Below, piece after piece: positions 43,321 through 52,561 of a stretch of 64,000 bases of DNA. Within the stretch, counting starts at the first letter, position 1. Each line of letters opens with the position of its first letter. The stretch spans positions 1 through 64,000 of the forward strand of contig JAPLRZ010000042.1 in assembly GCA_026398895.1 (NCBI GenBank), in the 5' to 3' direction. The DNA comes from Methylococcales bacterium. GTDB lineage: Bacteria > Pseudomonadota > Gammaproteobacteria > Methylococcales > Methylomonadaceae. The notes beneath the pieces were generated by a model that saw nothing but the letters and a program-made list of their open reading frames with translations, was not told the origin of the DNA and did not search any database. The position numbers and the translations under genes are program-made.

Positions 43321-46218
43321 CTAAACCGCTTGTTGTGCCGCTTCCAGAAATTCTAATTGTTGCTCACTGAAATCCGCATAATTTTGTTGCCATTCTGACG
43401 GCGCGTGTACTTTGGCAATCTGTACCGCAGTGACTTTGTATTCAGGGCAGTTAGTTGCCCAATCTGAATTGTCGGTGGTGATGACATTCGCACCTGATTC
43501 AGGGAAATGGAAGGTGGTATACACTACGCCGACTTGTACGCGCTCAGACACTAAGGCGCGTAACACGGTTTCACCTGCACGGCTTTTAATACCTACCCAA
43601 TCACCATCAACTACACCACGGTCTTCGGCATCATGCGGATGGATTTCTAAACGGTCTTCGCTATGCCACGCATTGTTTTCCGTACGGCGGGTTTGTGCGC
43701 CGACGTTGTATTGCGACAAGATGCGTCCAGTGGTCAAAATCAGCGGGAACATTTTGGTGATTTTTTCAGCGGTTGCGACATATTCGGTCAACATGAACAG
43801 ACCTTTGCCGTTATCACGCAAGAAATGCTCCTCGTGCAGAGTGGGCGTACCTTCGGGTGCTTCTTCTGTGCATGGCCATTGCACACTGCCGAGGTCATCG
43901 ATTTTTTGATAACTGACATGGCTAAAAGTCGGTTTTAAGCTGGCAATTTCATCCATAATTTCTGATGGATGGCTGTAATTCATCGGATAACCCAAGGCGT
44001 TAGACAGCATTTGTGTCACTTCCCAATCGGCGTAAGTCGCTAACGGTTTCATCACTTTGCGCACAGGTGAAATACGGCGTTCTGCGTTGGTAAATGTACC
44101 GTCTTTTTCCAGAAATGATGAACCAGGTAAGAAAACGTGGGCAAATTTTGCGGTTTCATTCAAGAAAATATCTTGGACAATAACGCATTCCATCGCACGC
44201 AACGCGGCATGAACGTGTTTAATGTCGGGGTCAGATTGGGCAATGTCTTCGCCTTCACAATACAGCCCTAAGAAGCTACCATCAAGCGCGGCATCAAACA
44301 TATTAGGAATGCGTAACCCAGGTTCGCCGCTCAGATCAGCTTGCCATGCGTCTTCAAATAAAGCACGAGTGACAGGATCAGCGACATTGCGATAACCAGG
44401 GAATTCATGCGGAAATGAACCCATATCGCATGAACCTTGAACGTTGTTTTGTCCGCGTAATGGATTGACACCCACGCCGCTACGTCCTAAATTACCTGTT
44501 GCCATTGCTAAGTTGGCAATACCGATAACCATTGTTGAACCTTGGCTGTGTTCAGTCACGCCTAAGCCGTAGTAAATCGCGCCATTTTTCTCAGTGGCAT
44601 ATAAACGGGCGGCAGCTCTAATGTCAGCGGCAGGAACACCTGTAATCGCTTCACTGGCTTCAGGTGAATTTTTATCTTGAGCGATAAATTTACGCCATTT
44701 TTCAAACGATGCAACATCACAACGCGCTTTGACAAATTCTTCATCAACCAAGCCTTCTGTTACCACTGTGTAGGCTAACGCATTGATTAACGCGACGTTA
44801 GTGCTGGGGCGTAGTTTCAAATGGTAGTCAGCATGAACGTGTGGCGATTTTTTCACTAAATCAATTTCGCGTGGATCAACGACAATCAATTTCGCACCTT
44901 GACGTAGGCGTTTTTTCATCATCGAACCAAACACGGGATGACCGTCAGTTGGATTTGCACCGATGACTAAAATGACATCAGAATCCATCACCGAATCAAA
45001 ATCTTGCGTACCTGAGGCTTCACCAAAGGTTTTCTTTAAGCCGTAACCTGTGGGTGAATGGCATACACGCGCACAAGTATCGACGTTGTTATTACCAAAA
45101 CCTGCACGAATTAATTTTTGTACTAAATAGGTTTCTTCGTTAGTGCAACGTGAGGAAGTAATACCGCCGATAGAATCTTTGCCGTATTTGGCTTGGATAC
45201 GTCTTAATTCAGACGCAGCGTGATTAATCGCTTCTTCCCAGCTGACTTCTTGCCATGCGTCTTTGATACTGGCACGAATCATGGGTTTAGTAATACGGTC
45301 TTTATGCGTTGCATAACCAAAGGCAAAACGCCCTTTCACACAGGAATGCCCGTGATTAGCTTTGCCGTCTTTATGCGGCACCATACGAATGACTTGATCA
45401 CCTTTCATTTCGGCACGGAACGAACAGCCGACACCACAATACGCACAAGTGGTGATAATCGCGTGTTCGGGTTGACCGTTATCAATGACTGATTTTTCCA
45501 TCAAGGTGGCTGTGGGACAAGCTTGCACACACGCGCCACAGGAGACGCATTCTGAACTCAAAAAGTCTTGGTTTTGACTGGGCGATACTTTGGAATCAAA
45601 GCCGCGTCCGTCGATAGTCAATGCAAATGTGCCTTGGGTTTCTTCACAGGCGCGAACACAGCGTGAGCAAACGATACATTTGCTAGGATCAAAACTAAAG
45701 TACGGGTTGCTTTCGTCTTTCTTGGCATCCAAATGGGTGGTGACAGGTTTATAACGCACTTCCCGCAAACCCACCGCGCCTGCCATGTCTTGCAGTTCAC
45801 AATCGCCATTCGCTGAACAGGTTAAGCAATCTAGCGGATGATCAGAAATATATAGTTCCATCACACCGCGACGTACATCAGCGAGTTTTTGGTTTTGCGT
45901 GACCACTTTTAGACCTTCAGCAACAGGCGTGGTACAAGAGGCAGGCATCCCTCGGCCGCCTTCAATTTGCACAACACATAAACGGCAAGAACCAAACGGT
46001 TCAATGCTATCAGTTGCGCATAACTTGGGAATTTCAATACCTATACTTGCAGCCGCTCGCATAACAGACGTGCCAACGGGGGCGGTAACTTTAAAGCCGT
46101 CAATTTCTAAGTTGACAGTCTGTGTGGCAGTACTGGCGGGTGTGCCAAAATCTTTTTCTTTACTCATGCTCATTGCGGGATTCCTCGTATCAGTTGGCTT
46201 GTTATCTGTTGTGTTCAC
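43321..46218 (-). CDS. fdsA: NAD-dependent formate dehydrogenase, molybdopterin (alpha) subunit
   Basis: The product is 965 aa. The N-terminal [2Fe-2S] domain has 'CRLCVVQIEGG' and neighbouring Cys, then a His-Cys cluster 'HPLDCLTCSANGDCELQ'. Two [4Fe-4S] motifs 'CIVCSRCVRAC' and 'CVSCGACVQAC' follow. The bis-PGD catalytic part has a [4Fe-4S] 'CAYCGVGC' and the Mo-ligand Cys in 'CARVCHSPTGYGL'. It oxidises formate to CO2, the last step of C1 oxidation in methylotrophs. An alternative start (MSMSKEKD) lies 16 codons in. The beta, gamma and delta subunits (fdsBGD) are not adjacent. Confidence 0.93.
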   Translation of the reverse strand: MNTTDNKPTDTRNPAMSMSKEKDFGTPASTATQTVNLEIDGFKVTAPVGTSVMRAAASIGIEIPKLCATDSIEPFGSCRLCVVQIEGGRGMPASCTTPVAEGLKVVTQNQKLADVRRGVMELYISDHPLDCLTCSANGDCELQDMAGAVGLREVRYKPVTTHLDAKKDESNPYFSFDPSKCIVCSRCVRACEETQGTFALTIDGRGFDSKVSPSQNQDFLSSECVSCGACVQACPTATLMEKSVIDNGQPEHAIITTCAYCGVGCSFRAEMKGDQVIRMVPHKDGKANHGHSCVKGRFAFGYATHKDRITKPMIRASIKDAWQEVSWEEAINHAASELRRIQAKYGKDSIGGITSSRCTNEETYLVQKLIRAGFGNNNVDTCARVCHSPTGYGLKKTFGEASGTQDFDSVMDSDVILVIGANPTDGHPVFGSMMKKRLRQGAKLIVVDPREIDLVKKSPHVHADYHLKLRPSTNVALINALAYTVVTEGLVDEEFVKARCDVASFEKWRKFIAQDKNSPEASEAITGVPAADIRAAARLYATEKNGAIYYGLGVTEHSQGSTMVIGIANLAMATGNLGRSGVGVNPLRGQNNVQGSCDMGSFPHEFPGYRNVADPVTRALFEDAWQADLSGEPGLRIPNMFDAALDGSFLGLYCEGEDIAQSDPDIKHVHAALRAMECVIVQDIFLNETAKFAHVFLPGSSFLEKDGTFTNAERRISPVRKVMKPLATYADWEVTQMLSNALGYPMNYSHPSEIMDEIASLKPTFSHVSYQKIDDLGSVQWPCTEEAPEGTPTLHEEHFLRDNGKGLFMLTEYVATAEKITKMFPLILTTGRILSQYNVGAQTRRTENNAWHSEDRLEIHPHDAEDRGVVDGDWVGIKSRAGETVLRALVSERVQVGVVYTTFHFPESGANVITTDNSDWATNCPEYKVTAVQIAKVHAPSEWQQNYADFSEQQLEFLEAAQQAV

Positions 46219-46730
46219 TCACTGCTTTATTATATAGCTTTGTCATCTACATGAGTGATAAGTGGTGCTTGTAATTTTTAGCTGTCGTTCGTTGTCGGCA
46301 AGCAATATAAGCTGTTTTCATGCTACCGTCCAACGTCACTAACTTCAAATTAGTCAGCAACACGGTAGCAATAATAATGCTATTGGGTAATTTTCACAAA
46401 ATCCGCACTGAACGCGTTATTTTGTAGGAATTTACAAAATCAGCGATGGGCAAATCTTCTACCTTTGAGCTTGTTTTCACTGTATCAATACTATCACTCC
46501 ACGGCAACAATAATTCGCTAAAAGTCTTGTGTAGCATAGCTATTCGAGCGTTCCATGAATTTATTTTTACCATTGTCCATTTTTTCAAAATTCAAATATT
46601 GGGTAAATACGAGGCTAAACTGTATTTTACCCGCTCATACTGCGCTATCACGCTATGATAAAATAAACCAAAGTAATTACAAACGGCATTCTATTAGCCA
46701 ATTACCCACAATAAAGGTATAGCTCTCAAC
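46219..46730. other. 512-bp intergenic region with a hairpin
   Basis: This is the upstream region of both fdsA and the divergent kinase-like gene. An inverted repeat GCTACCGT (46322-46329) / ACGGTAGC (46362-46369) surrounds an inner CTAA...TTAG stem. I see no convincing gene; short frames here lack start signals and family resemblance. Regulatory sites for fdsA are expected but not identified. Confidence 0.4.
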
Positions 46731-47801
46731 ATGAAACAAACAATCCTAGTCCGTAAACCCAGTGATTTGACCATAGCTTGGGCGCAACGCGTGGCAAACC
46801 AGCACGATAGCAATATAGTAGTATCTCATGTTGATATAGTGGCTATTGACATTGGAACGACAACACGGATTAAGATTATAGTTGATCACAATGGTGCGAA
46901 ATTACCCAGAAGCTGGTTTGTTAAATTGCCGTCATTGGCATGGCGAGCGCGAATGATTACCGCGCTGCCAAGATTACTACATACCGAAGTACGTTTTTAT
47001 AACGAATTGGCAGACTCCGTCCCTGTGACTATGCCTGTGTGTTTGGCAGCAGAAAGTCAATTAGGTCGTGGTTCAACCTTGGTACTTGCAGATATTACAG
47101 AGTTTGCGGGATTTCCCAGTAGTTCGCATGAATCTTTAACTTTTGATCAGTCTACCTTAGTCATTGAACAACTTGCTCATTTTCATGGACATTTTTGGCA
47201 ATCGGTACATCATCCAAATTATCAGTGGTTAGCGGGTTCAGTGCGAAAACTGGAAGATTCGCTGGGTTCAGCTCTTGCTGTCCCGCTAATGAAACGTGGA
47301 CTTAAGCTGGCTGGGACAGTAATACCCTCAGCATTGCATAAGCCCGCCTTGCACTACGCCCATAATCGCCGAAAAATCATGCGTTTTCTTTCAACAGCTC
47401 CACAAACATTAATTCACCATGACTGTCATTCGGGTAATTTATTTTGGAACAGCGATAAGTCACACGCAGGATTTTTAGACTGGCAATTAGTGCGCATGGG
47501 TGAAGGTGTCAGTGATGTGGCTTACTTTTTATCAACAACGCTTAAGCCTGAAACTCGACAACAATATGAACTAGAGCTATTGGCTAGGTATGGTCAAATA
47601 CTGACAGTTCGTGGCATTAAGGGGATTGATAATACTAACTTGATGCTCCGTTATCGCGCTCATTTGACTTATGCGTTCGAGGCGATGATTATTACCTTGG
47701 CGGTCGGAGGCATGATGGAATTAGAGCATAACTTAGAATTAATACGGCGCACAGCGGCGGCGGTTGATGCTCTGGATGCGTTTTCAGCACTGCCCTTATA
47801 A
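46731..47801 (+). CDS. Aminoglycoside-phosphotransferase/CHK-like kinase
   Basis: The product is 356 aa. The kinase-like catalytic core has 'TLIHHDCHSGNLFWN' (HxDxxxxN, Brenner-type) and 'AGFLDWQLVRMGEGVSDVAYFLS' (D of the DFG equivalent). The N-lobe contains 'RSWFVKLPSL' with the probable ATP Lys. This fits the ecdysteroid-kinase/DUF1679-like branch of APH enzymes. The substrate is a small molecule that cannot be named from sequence. No resistance context. Confidence 0.75.
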   Translation: MKQTILVRKPSDLTIAWAQRVANQHDSNIVVSHVDIVAIDIGTTTRIKIIVDHNGAKLPRSWFVKLPSLAWRARMITALPRLLHTEVRFYNELADSVPVTMPVCLAAESQLGRGSTLVLADITEFAGFPSSSHESLTFDQSTLVIEQLAHFHGHFWQSVHHPNYQWLAGSVRKLEDSLGSALAVPLMKRGLKLAGTVIPSALHKPALHYAHNRRKIMRFLSTAPQTLIHHDCHSGNLFWNSDKSHAGFLDWQLVRMGEGVSDVAYFLSTTLKPETRQQYELELLARYGQILTVRGIKGIDNTNLMLRYRAHLTYAFEAMIITLAVGGMMELEHNLELIRRTAAAVDALDAFSALPL

Positions 47802-47881
47802 ACGTCTGTATCAATATATTTTTACCCTATCAGTTATAATGAATTCTCCACCTTTAACCCTCTCATTACTTTATTAAGCCC

Positions 47882-48838
47882 ATGAAAATGTATTCTTTTT
47901 TTATCATGTTTTGCCTTATTATGGCTAGCAACTGTTTTGCTAGTGAAAAAACCACCCTTCGTATCGGCGTACAAGCAGGCGGTACGGTCGAATGGGAATT
48001 GTCTGCCTTAGCGGTTGATCCAACTGCTGATTTTCAAGTTGAACTCCATCCCGTTGCGACTGCTGAAGCGGGCAAAATCGCACTACAATCTAATGCTGTG
48101 GATATGATTGTTTCTGATTGGATATGGGTCTCTAACCTTCGCACGCAAGGCGAAGATTTTACTTTTTATCCCTATTCCAGCACCGCTGGCGCGTTAGTTG
48201 TGCCTGAAAATAGTCCAATTCATTCGGTTAAAGATCTCAATGGTAAACACCTAGGTATTGCAGGCGGAGAACTGGATAAAAACTGGTTATTGCTACAAGC
48301 CTTAGCACAAAAAGAGTCGGTGGATTTAAATAAAACGGTAGAAAAAACCTTTGGCGCACCGCCGTTGATTAGCGAACAACTCAAACAAAATCGTGTGGAT
48401 GCTGCCCTCACCTATTGGAACTTTGCCGCTAAGTTAGAAGCAGCAGGGTATCGGAAAATTATCGATGGCAAAGGCATATTAAAAGGCTTAGGGATAGCTG
48501 AAAACGTGCCTAGCTTAGGTTATGTATTCAAACAAAGCTGGGCTTCGAGTCATTTATCAGCGGTGAATAATTTTTTCAAAGCCAGCGCAGCCGCTAAAAA
48601 ACTGCTATGTACCGATGATGCCGCGTGGCAAAAAGTTATTCCATTAACCAAAGTCGATGATGCCGCCACTCAAAAACTATTACGCCAGCGTTATTGTGAA
48701 GGTAGCATTGAACAATGGGGCGACAAAGAACAACAAGCTGCCGCACATATTTACACGTTGCTAAAAACCTTAAGTAGCGACCACACACAAAGTAAATCTG
48801 AAACGCTAAAAGCGGGGACGTTTTGGCTGGGTAAATAA
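47882..48838 (+). CDS. Periplasmic substrate-binding protein (NMT1/SsuA-like)
   Basis: The product is 318 aa with a signal peptide (NCFASEKTT). 'LRIGVQAGGTVEWELSAL', 'GKIALQSNAVDMIVSDWIWVSNLR', 'SVKDLNGKHLGIAGGELDKNWLLLQALA' and 'LTYWNFAAKLEAAGYR' follow the SsuA/THI5 type II binding fold. Family members bind sulfonates, pyrimidine precursors or other small organics. No ABC permease or ATPase is adjacent, so it may work with a distant transporter or as a sensor. In methylotrophs such proteins sometimes sit near quinoprotein systems. Confidence 0.75.
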   Translation: MKMYSFFIMFCLIMASNCFASEKTTLRIGVQAGGTVEWELSALAVDPTADFQVELHPVATAEAGKIALQSNAVDMIVSDWIWVSNLRTQGEDFTFYPYSSTAGALVVPENSPIHSVKDLNGKHLGIAGGELDKNWLLLQALAQKESVDLNKTVEKTFGAPPLISEQLKQNRVDAALTYWNFAAKLEAAGYRKIIDGKGILKGLGIAENVPSLGYVFKQSWASSHLSAVNNFFKASAAAKKLLCTDDAAWQKVIPLTKVDDAATQKLLRQRYCEGSIEQWGDKEQQAAAHIYTLLKTLSSDHTQSKSETLKAGTFWLGK

Positions 48839-49005
48839 CAATTTGTAGTGTGAGCAAGCGTCTTTTTGCTTGTTCATCGATTACGCTAATTTCGGGTAGG
48901 CAAACGATACAGCCGTTTACCTACCTTGCTAAGATAAGCACGAAATATATGCACGGTATACCCAGCATGGATTATCAACAGCGATAAAAATTAACTACCT
49001 AACCA

Positions 49006-50589
49006 ATGCTATTTAACTCTTATATTTTTATTTTTGCTTTCTTCCCGATTGTATTTTTCGGGTTCTTTTGCATTGGTAAACACAGTCACGCCTTAGCCTC
49101 TTTATGGCTTGCCGCCGCATCGCTGTTTTTCTATGGATGGTGGGATATTCGCTTTGTGAGTTTGTTGCTGGGATCAATTGTATTTAATTACACCGCTGGA
49201 TATTTAATCGGATATAAAATCACGCACGCCTCAGCCAAGCAGTCGAAAACCATCTTGGCTACGGCTATCACTGCCAATCTAATTCTGTTGGGTTATTTCA
49301 AATATGCCAACTTTTTTGCTGACACTCTAAATCACCTCACTGGAACATTACTTCCCATCGGTGAAGTCGTTCTCCCACTTGGTATTTCCTTCTTCACCTT
49401 CACCCAAATCGCCTTTTTGGTTGATACCTATCAAGGAAAAGTGAAAGAATTCAACTTTGTTCACTACGCTCTATTTGTTACCTACTTTCCTCATTTAATC
49501 GCGGGGCCTGTGTTACATCACAAAGAAATGATGCCGCAATTCGCCAAGCGTGATGTCTGTCTCCTTAACTTGAATAATGTTGCCGTGGGCTTAAGTATCT
49601 TTGTGCTGGGGCTGGCGAAAAAAGTGTTAATTGCCGATTCATTGGCAGATTTTTCCACGCCGATTTTCACTGCTGTTGCCGCAGGTGGACAGCCAATGTT
49701 ATTCGAAGCGTGGTTAGGTGCGCTGACTTATACGCTGCAATTGTATTTCGATTTTTCAGGCTACTCCGACATGGCGATTGGACTATCGCTAATGTTCAAC
49801 GTGCGCCTGCCGATGAATTTCAACTCGCCTTACAAAGCCACCAGCATTATTGATTTTTGGCGACGTTGGCATATAACGTTATCGCATTTTCTGCGTGACT
49901 ACATCTACATTCCACTGGGCGGTAGCCGCAACGGCAAAGCCCAACGCTATTTAAACCTGATGATTACCATGCTACTCGGCGGACTCTGGCACGGTGCAGG
50001 CTGGACATTTGTGATTTGGGGCGGGCTACACGGATTTTACTTGATGGTGAACCACGCTTGGCGGGGTATCAAAAATAAAATGGCTTGGGGCGAAGGTGAC
50101 ACAATGGCAAAATTGGGTTCGGGTGCATTGACTTTCTTGGCAGTGGTTGTGGGCTGGGTGTTTTTTAGAGCGGATAGTTTTAGCTCGGCGATGACCCTGC
50201 TACAGGGTATGGTGGGAATGAACGGGGTGACATTACCCACGTCATTGCAAGGTAAACTACCAGACTATTTTTCTCAGTATGATTGTATTGTTTTCAATGA
50301 CTTGGGAGGTGAGATAAAAAAAGCAAAATTAATATTAAGCGTGAGCGTCCTCATTACATGGCTGCTACCCAATGTACGGCAATTATTTCAAGGCTATCGT
50401 CCTACCTGTGAAGATACAAAAGAAGACTTGGCATCAAAATCATTGCCGATATTACAGGGGCTATTCTACCACAGCTTAAAATGGCAACCCAGTAAATTAC
50501 AGGCAATAAGCTACGGGATTTTATTTTTCATCCTGATAGTTTTTATGGGATCCGCAGATAAATCAGAGTTTCTTTACTTTCAATTTTGA
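49006..50589 (+). CDS. MBOAT-family O-acyltransferase (AlgI/DltB-like)
   Basis: The product is 527 aa with ~12 membrane segments. 'LWLAAASLFFYGWWD', 'LPLGISFFTFTQIAFLVDTYQG', 'YFPHLIAGPVLHHKEMMPQF', 'FSGYSDMAIGLSLMFNVRLPMNFNSPY' and the catalytic His in 'LLGGLWHGAGWTFVIWGGLHGFY' are those of the AlgI group. It moves acetyl groups across the membrane for O-acetylation of an exopolysaccharide. It overlaps the downstream SGNH-like gene by 4 bp. Confidence 0.9.
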   Translation: MLFNSYIFIFAFFPIVFFGFFCIGKHSHALASLWLAAASLFFYGWWDIRFVSLLLGSIVFNYTAGYLIGYKITHASAKQSKTILATAITANLILLGYFKYANFFADTLNHLTGTLLPIGEVVLPLGISFFTFTQIAFLVDTYQGKVKEFNFVHYALFVTYFPHLIAGPVLHHKEMMPQFAKRDVCLLNLNNVAVGLSIFVLGLAKKVLIADSLADFSTPIFTAVAAGGQPMLFEAWLGALTYTLQLYFDFSGYSDMAIGLSLMFNVRLPMNFNSPYKATSIIDFWRRWHITLSHFLRDYIYIPLGGSRNGKAQRYLNLMITMLLGGLWHGAGWTFVIWGGLHGFYLMVNHAWRGIKNKMAWGEGDTMAKLGSGALTFLAVVVGWVFFRADSFSSAMTLLQGMVGMNGVTLPTSLQGKLPDYFSQYDCIVFNDLGGEIKKAKLILSVSVLITWLLPNVRQLFQGYRPTCEDTKEDLASKSLPILQGLFYHSLKWQPSKLQAISYGILFFILIVFMGSADKSEFLYFQF

Positions 50590-51617
50590 TCATGAAATAT
50601 ATTCAACTATTCTTTGCCTCTAGCATAGTGTTTTACTTAAGCTATTTTTCAGTTGTATTGTTATTAATCGACGCACCGATTCCAGCCGATTACTGGGTCA
50701 AAGAAATGATTACCGTTAAAAAGGAACTGGTTAAGAAATATGCAGGAAAACGTAAAATTATCGTTGTGGGTGGATCAAGCACTTTGTTTGGCATTGATGC
50801 TGAATATGCAAGTAAGCAGCTTGGTATACCCGTCATTAATTTTGGCTTATATGCGGGATTGAGGCTGGAACATATTTTCAAAGAAAGTATGGTAGTTGAG
50901 ACGGGGGATTTATTGATTTTTCCATTGGAGCCACCATACTACGATTGCCATAAAAAAATGGACGCATCGCAAGTTACAAATATTATTGCTTGGGATCACG
51001 ATGTTTGGAGAAACATGAGCTACATTAAAAAAGCTGAATTTGTGACCTTGATTTCACCCAGCACTTTCAAGAAAATGATTATCTCTAAAAGAGAAAAAAA
51101 ATTCGTCCCTTTCAAAGTTATTGATAGATTAAACGCGCTCGATGATTCCTTAGTCTTATCCAAATTTCGTGAACGAACCCCTCCACTGACTTTCGCATAC
51201 TCTGCTTATAATTTAAATGATTATGGAGATATTCTAAAAGCAGAGGGTACGGAATTTAAAGGGGCTGGATACAACACCCGCCAACCAAATCATGTATGTA
51301 CCGAAACAGCAAAGCAACTTATGGAATTCATTAAAAACATGAAACAGCGGGGAGTCTCTGTTTATTTTGCAAACACGCCTTACATCGAATCAGAGGATGC
51401 TAAAAACGAAGTAAGAAAGAGTGAGCTTAGTTTTCAAAAAGAATTTATGGCAATAGGCTGTTTCATTGATAAGCGTGAAGATTTGGTTTTCAATAGGAAA
51501 TACTTTTTTGATTCAAACCTGCATTTAAACAGTGAAGGACGGGCAATTCGAACAGAACTGTTCATTAACTCGATACATCGTAACGTATTTTCTGGAAAGC
51601 AAAGTAGGTCGGAATAA
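50586..51617 (+). CDS. SGNH/AlgJ-like membrane-anchored acylation partner
   Basis: The product is 343 aa. One N-terminal membrane helix is followed by a periplasmic SGNH-type domain: block I 'KIIVVGGSSTLFGID' (nucleophile Ser), 'PVINFGLYAG' and the C-terminal 'FFDSNLHLNSEGRAI' with the D-x2-x-H pair. Coupled to the AlgI-like gene, it most likely completes acetyl transfer to a polysaccharide, as AlgJ/AlgX do. The family is too diverse to name the polymer. Confidence 0.7.
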   Translation: MIMKYIQLFFASSIVFYLSYFSVVLLLIDAPIPADYWVKEMITVKKELVKKYAGKRKIIVVGGSSTLFGIDAEYASKQLGIPVINFGLYAGLRLEHIFKESMVVETGDLLIFPLEPPYYDCHKKMDASQVTNIIAWDHDVWRNMSYIKKAEFVTLISPSTFKKMIISKREKKFVPFKVIDRLNALDDSLVLSKFRERTPPLTFAYSAYNLNDYGDILKAEGTEFKGAGYNTRQPNHVCTETAKQLMEFIKNMKQRGVSVYFANTPYIESEDAKNEVRKSELSFQKEFMAIGCFIDKREDLVFNRKYFFDSNLHLNSEGRAIRTELFINSIHRNVFSGKQSRSE

Positions 51618-51719
51618 GACAGTTCAAGCGATAGCGCAGGGTGGTCGTTTCCGACAACACATTGAGATGTCGGAAACGTCTTATTTCGCTCCCGCTCAAT
51701 AAGGCTTATTCCGACCTAC
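51604..51719. repeat. REP-like double palindrome (GTAGGTCGGAATAAG family)
   Basis: GTAGGTCGGAATAAG at the left is inverted at the right as CTTATTCCGACCTAC, with an inner GTTTCCGACA / TGTCGGAAAC pair. Its left end overlaps the last codons of the SGNH-like gene. The same family lies at 61973-62098. Confidence 0.75.
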
Positions 51720-51743
51720 ATGACTACGCAGCTTGCCCACCGA

Positions 51744-52157
51744 TTATGCCTTCAAACAATCCCTACGAATATACTCATAATCAAGCTCGCTGAAATCGCT
51801 TATTTTGAAATCCTTTTGTATTCCAATAAAAGCTAGTTTTAGATCATTTGTACTATTAACAACCGCAAATTTTCTTCGCATCGGAGCGGTTATTGGAATC
51901 CACTGTATAAGCAAAAGTCTTTCTGTTTTTCGAGGCGGGTTTTCATCTGTTTCATACACGAAATTAATGACAAGAAACCTGATGTCATCTTTCGGCAATT
52001 GAGCTTGAGCAATAATGTCTTGATATGAGGTATTAATATCAGCCTTATCAAGCAATATTAAATTCTGATTCGCACTGTCCAGAGTTAAAAATAATGCACT
52101 AGCATCGCGGTTTGTTTTCATCGAATTATACGTTTCGATAATGTCTTGAGTGATCAT
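51744..52157 (-). CDS. ADF/cofilin-homology (ADF-H) domain protein
   Basis: The 137-aa protein is the length of a single ADF-H domain. Against eukaryotic cofilins it lines up end to end: N-terminal helix 'TQDIIETYNSMKT' with VSDECxxxFNDLK; 'YQDIIAQ.QLPKDDIRFLVINFVYETDE' with [26 protein letters not shown]; 'LLLIQWIPITAPMRRKFA' with IVFITWSPDTAPIKSKML; 'STNDLKLAFIGIQ' with SSKDALRRALNGIQ; and 'SDFSELDYEYI' with TDLSEIDYDEV. The basic pair of the actin-binding long helix is kept (PMRRK). It has no signal peptide. The product would bind actin-like filaments or be a horizontally acquired eukaryotic-type protein. A short doubtful ORF lies just upstream. This is my recognition by eye, not a search result. 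Confidence 0.72.
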   Translation of the reverse strand: MITQDIIETYNSMKTNRDASALFLTLDSANQNLILLDKADINTSYQDIIAQAQLPKDDIRFLVINFVYETDENPPRKTERLLLIQWIPITAPMRRKFAVVNSTNDLKLAFIGIQKDFKISDFSELDYEYIRRDCLKA

Positions 52158-52160
52158 AAA

Positions 52161-52379
52161 TTATTTCGCATACTGTTGTCGCTTCGTAAGCATGGGTTGC
52201 GCCTTTCTTTTTCCAATATGGACGGGTTCAGGATATTCCGCTTTTCTTATTGTAGCTCGTAGGATCACTGCCATTAAGTTTGTAGATACCGTTGCCAAAA
52301 CCCGAGTTGTCCAACCAAGACCTTCAGGGGTGCATACAACGCCCCCCTTAACACTGATAAGCATGAGATAGGCAATCAT
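52161..52379 (-). CDS. Doubtful ORF upstream of the cofilin-like gene
   Basis: A 72-codon frame begins MIAYLMLISVKGGVVC and ends 3 bp before the cofilin-like start. Composition is unremarkable and no family is recognised. In another minus-strand frame of the same stretch, 'GFGNGIYKLNGSDPTSY' and, after one stop, 'PYWKKKGATHAYEATT' look more protein-like, so this region may instead be a decayed gene. Confidence 0.25.
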   Translation of the reverse strand: MIAYLMLISVKGGVVCTPEGLGWTTRVLATVSTNLMAVILRATIRKAEYPEPVHIGKRKAQPMLTKRQQYAK

Positions 52380-52561
52380 AATACGCAGAAAATCGAACCT
52401 AAAAATCTGACAATCGCACTTAGATCAAGCAGCTTACGCGCAAAACGTGTGCTTGTCAAAATTGCTGTGCTGCACGATACCGTTATCGGTTTATTGATTA
52501 ACAAGGTCGTTGTGGACGCAATATTTATGCTTGATTACAGGTTTCACTCACTACTGAATTT

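Noticed and set aside
46394-46588. Short ORFs between fdsA and the kinase-like gene
   Set aside because: They lack start signals, compositional support and recognisable domains.
52150-52371. Plus-strand ORF opposite the region upstream of the cofilin-like gene
   Set aside because: It is an antisense frame with no ribosome-binding site or recognised domain.
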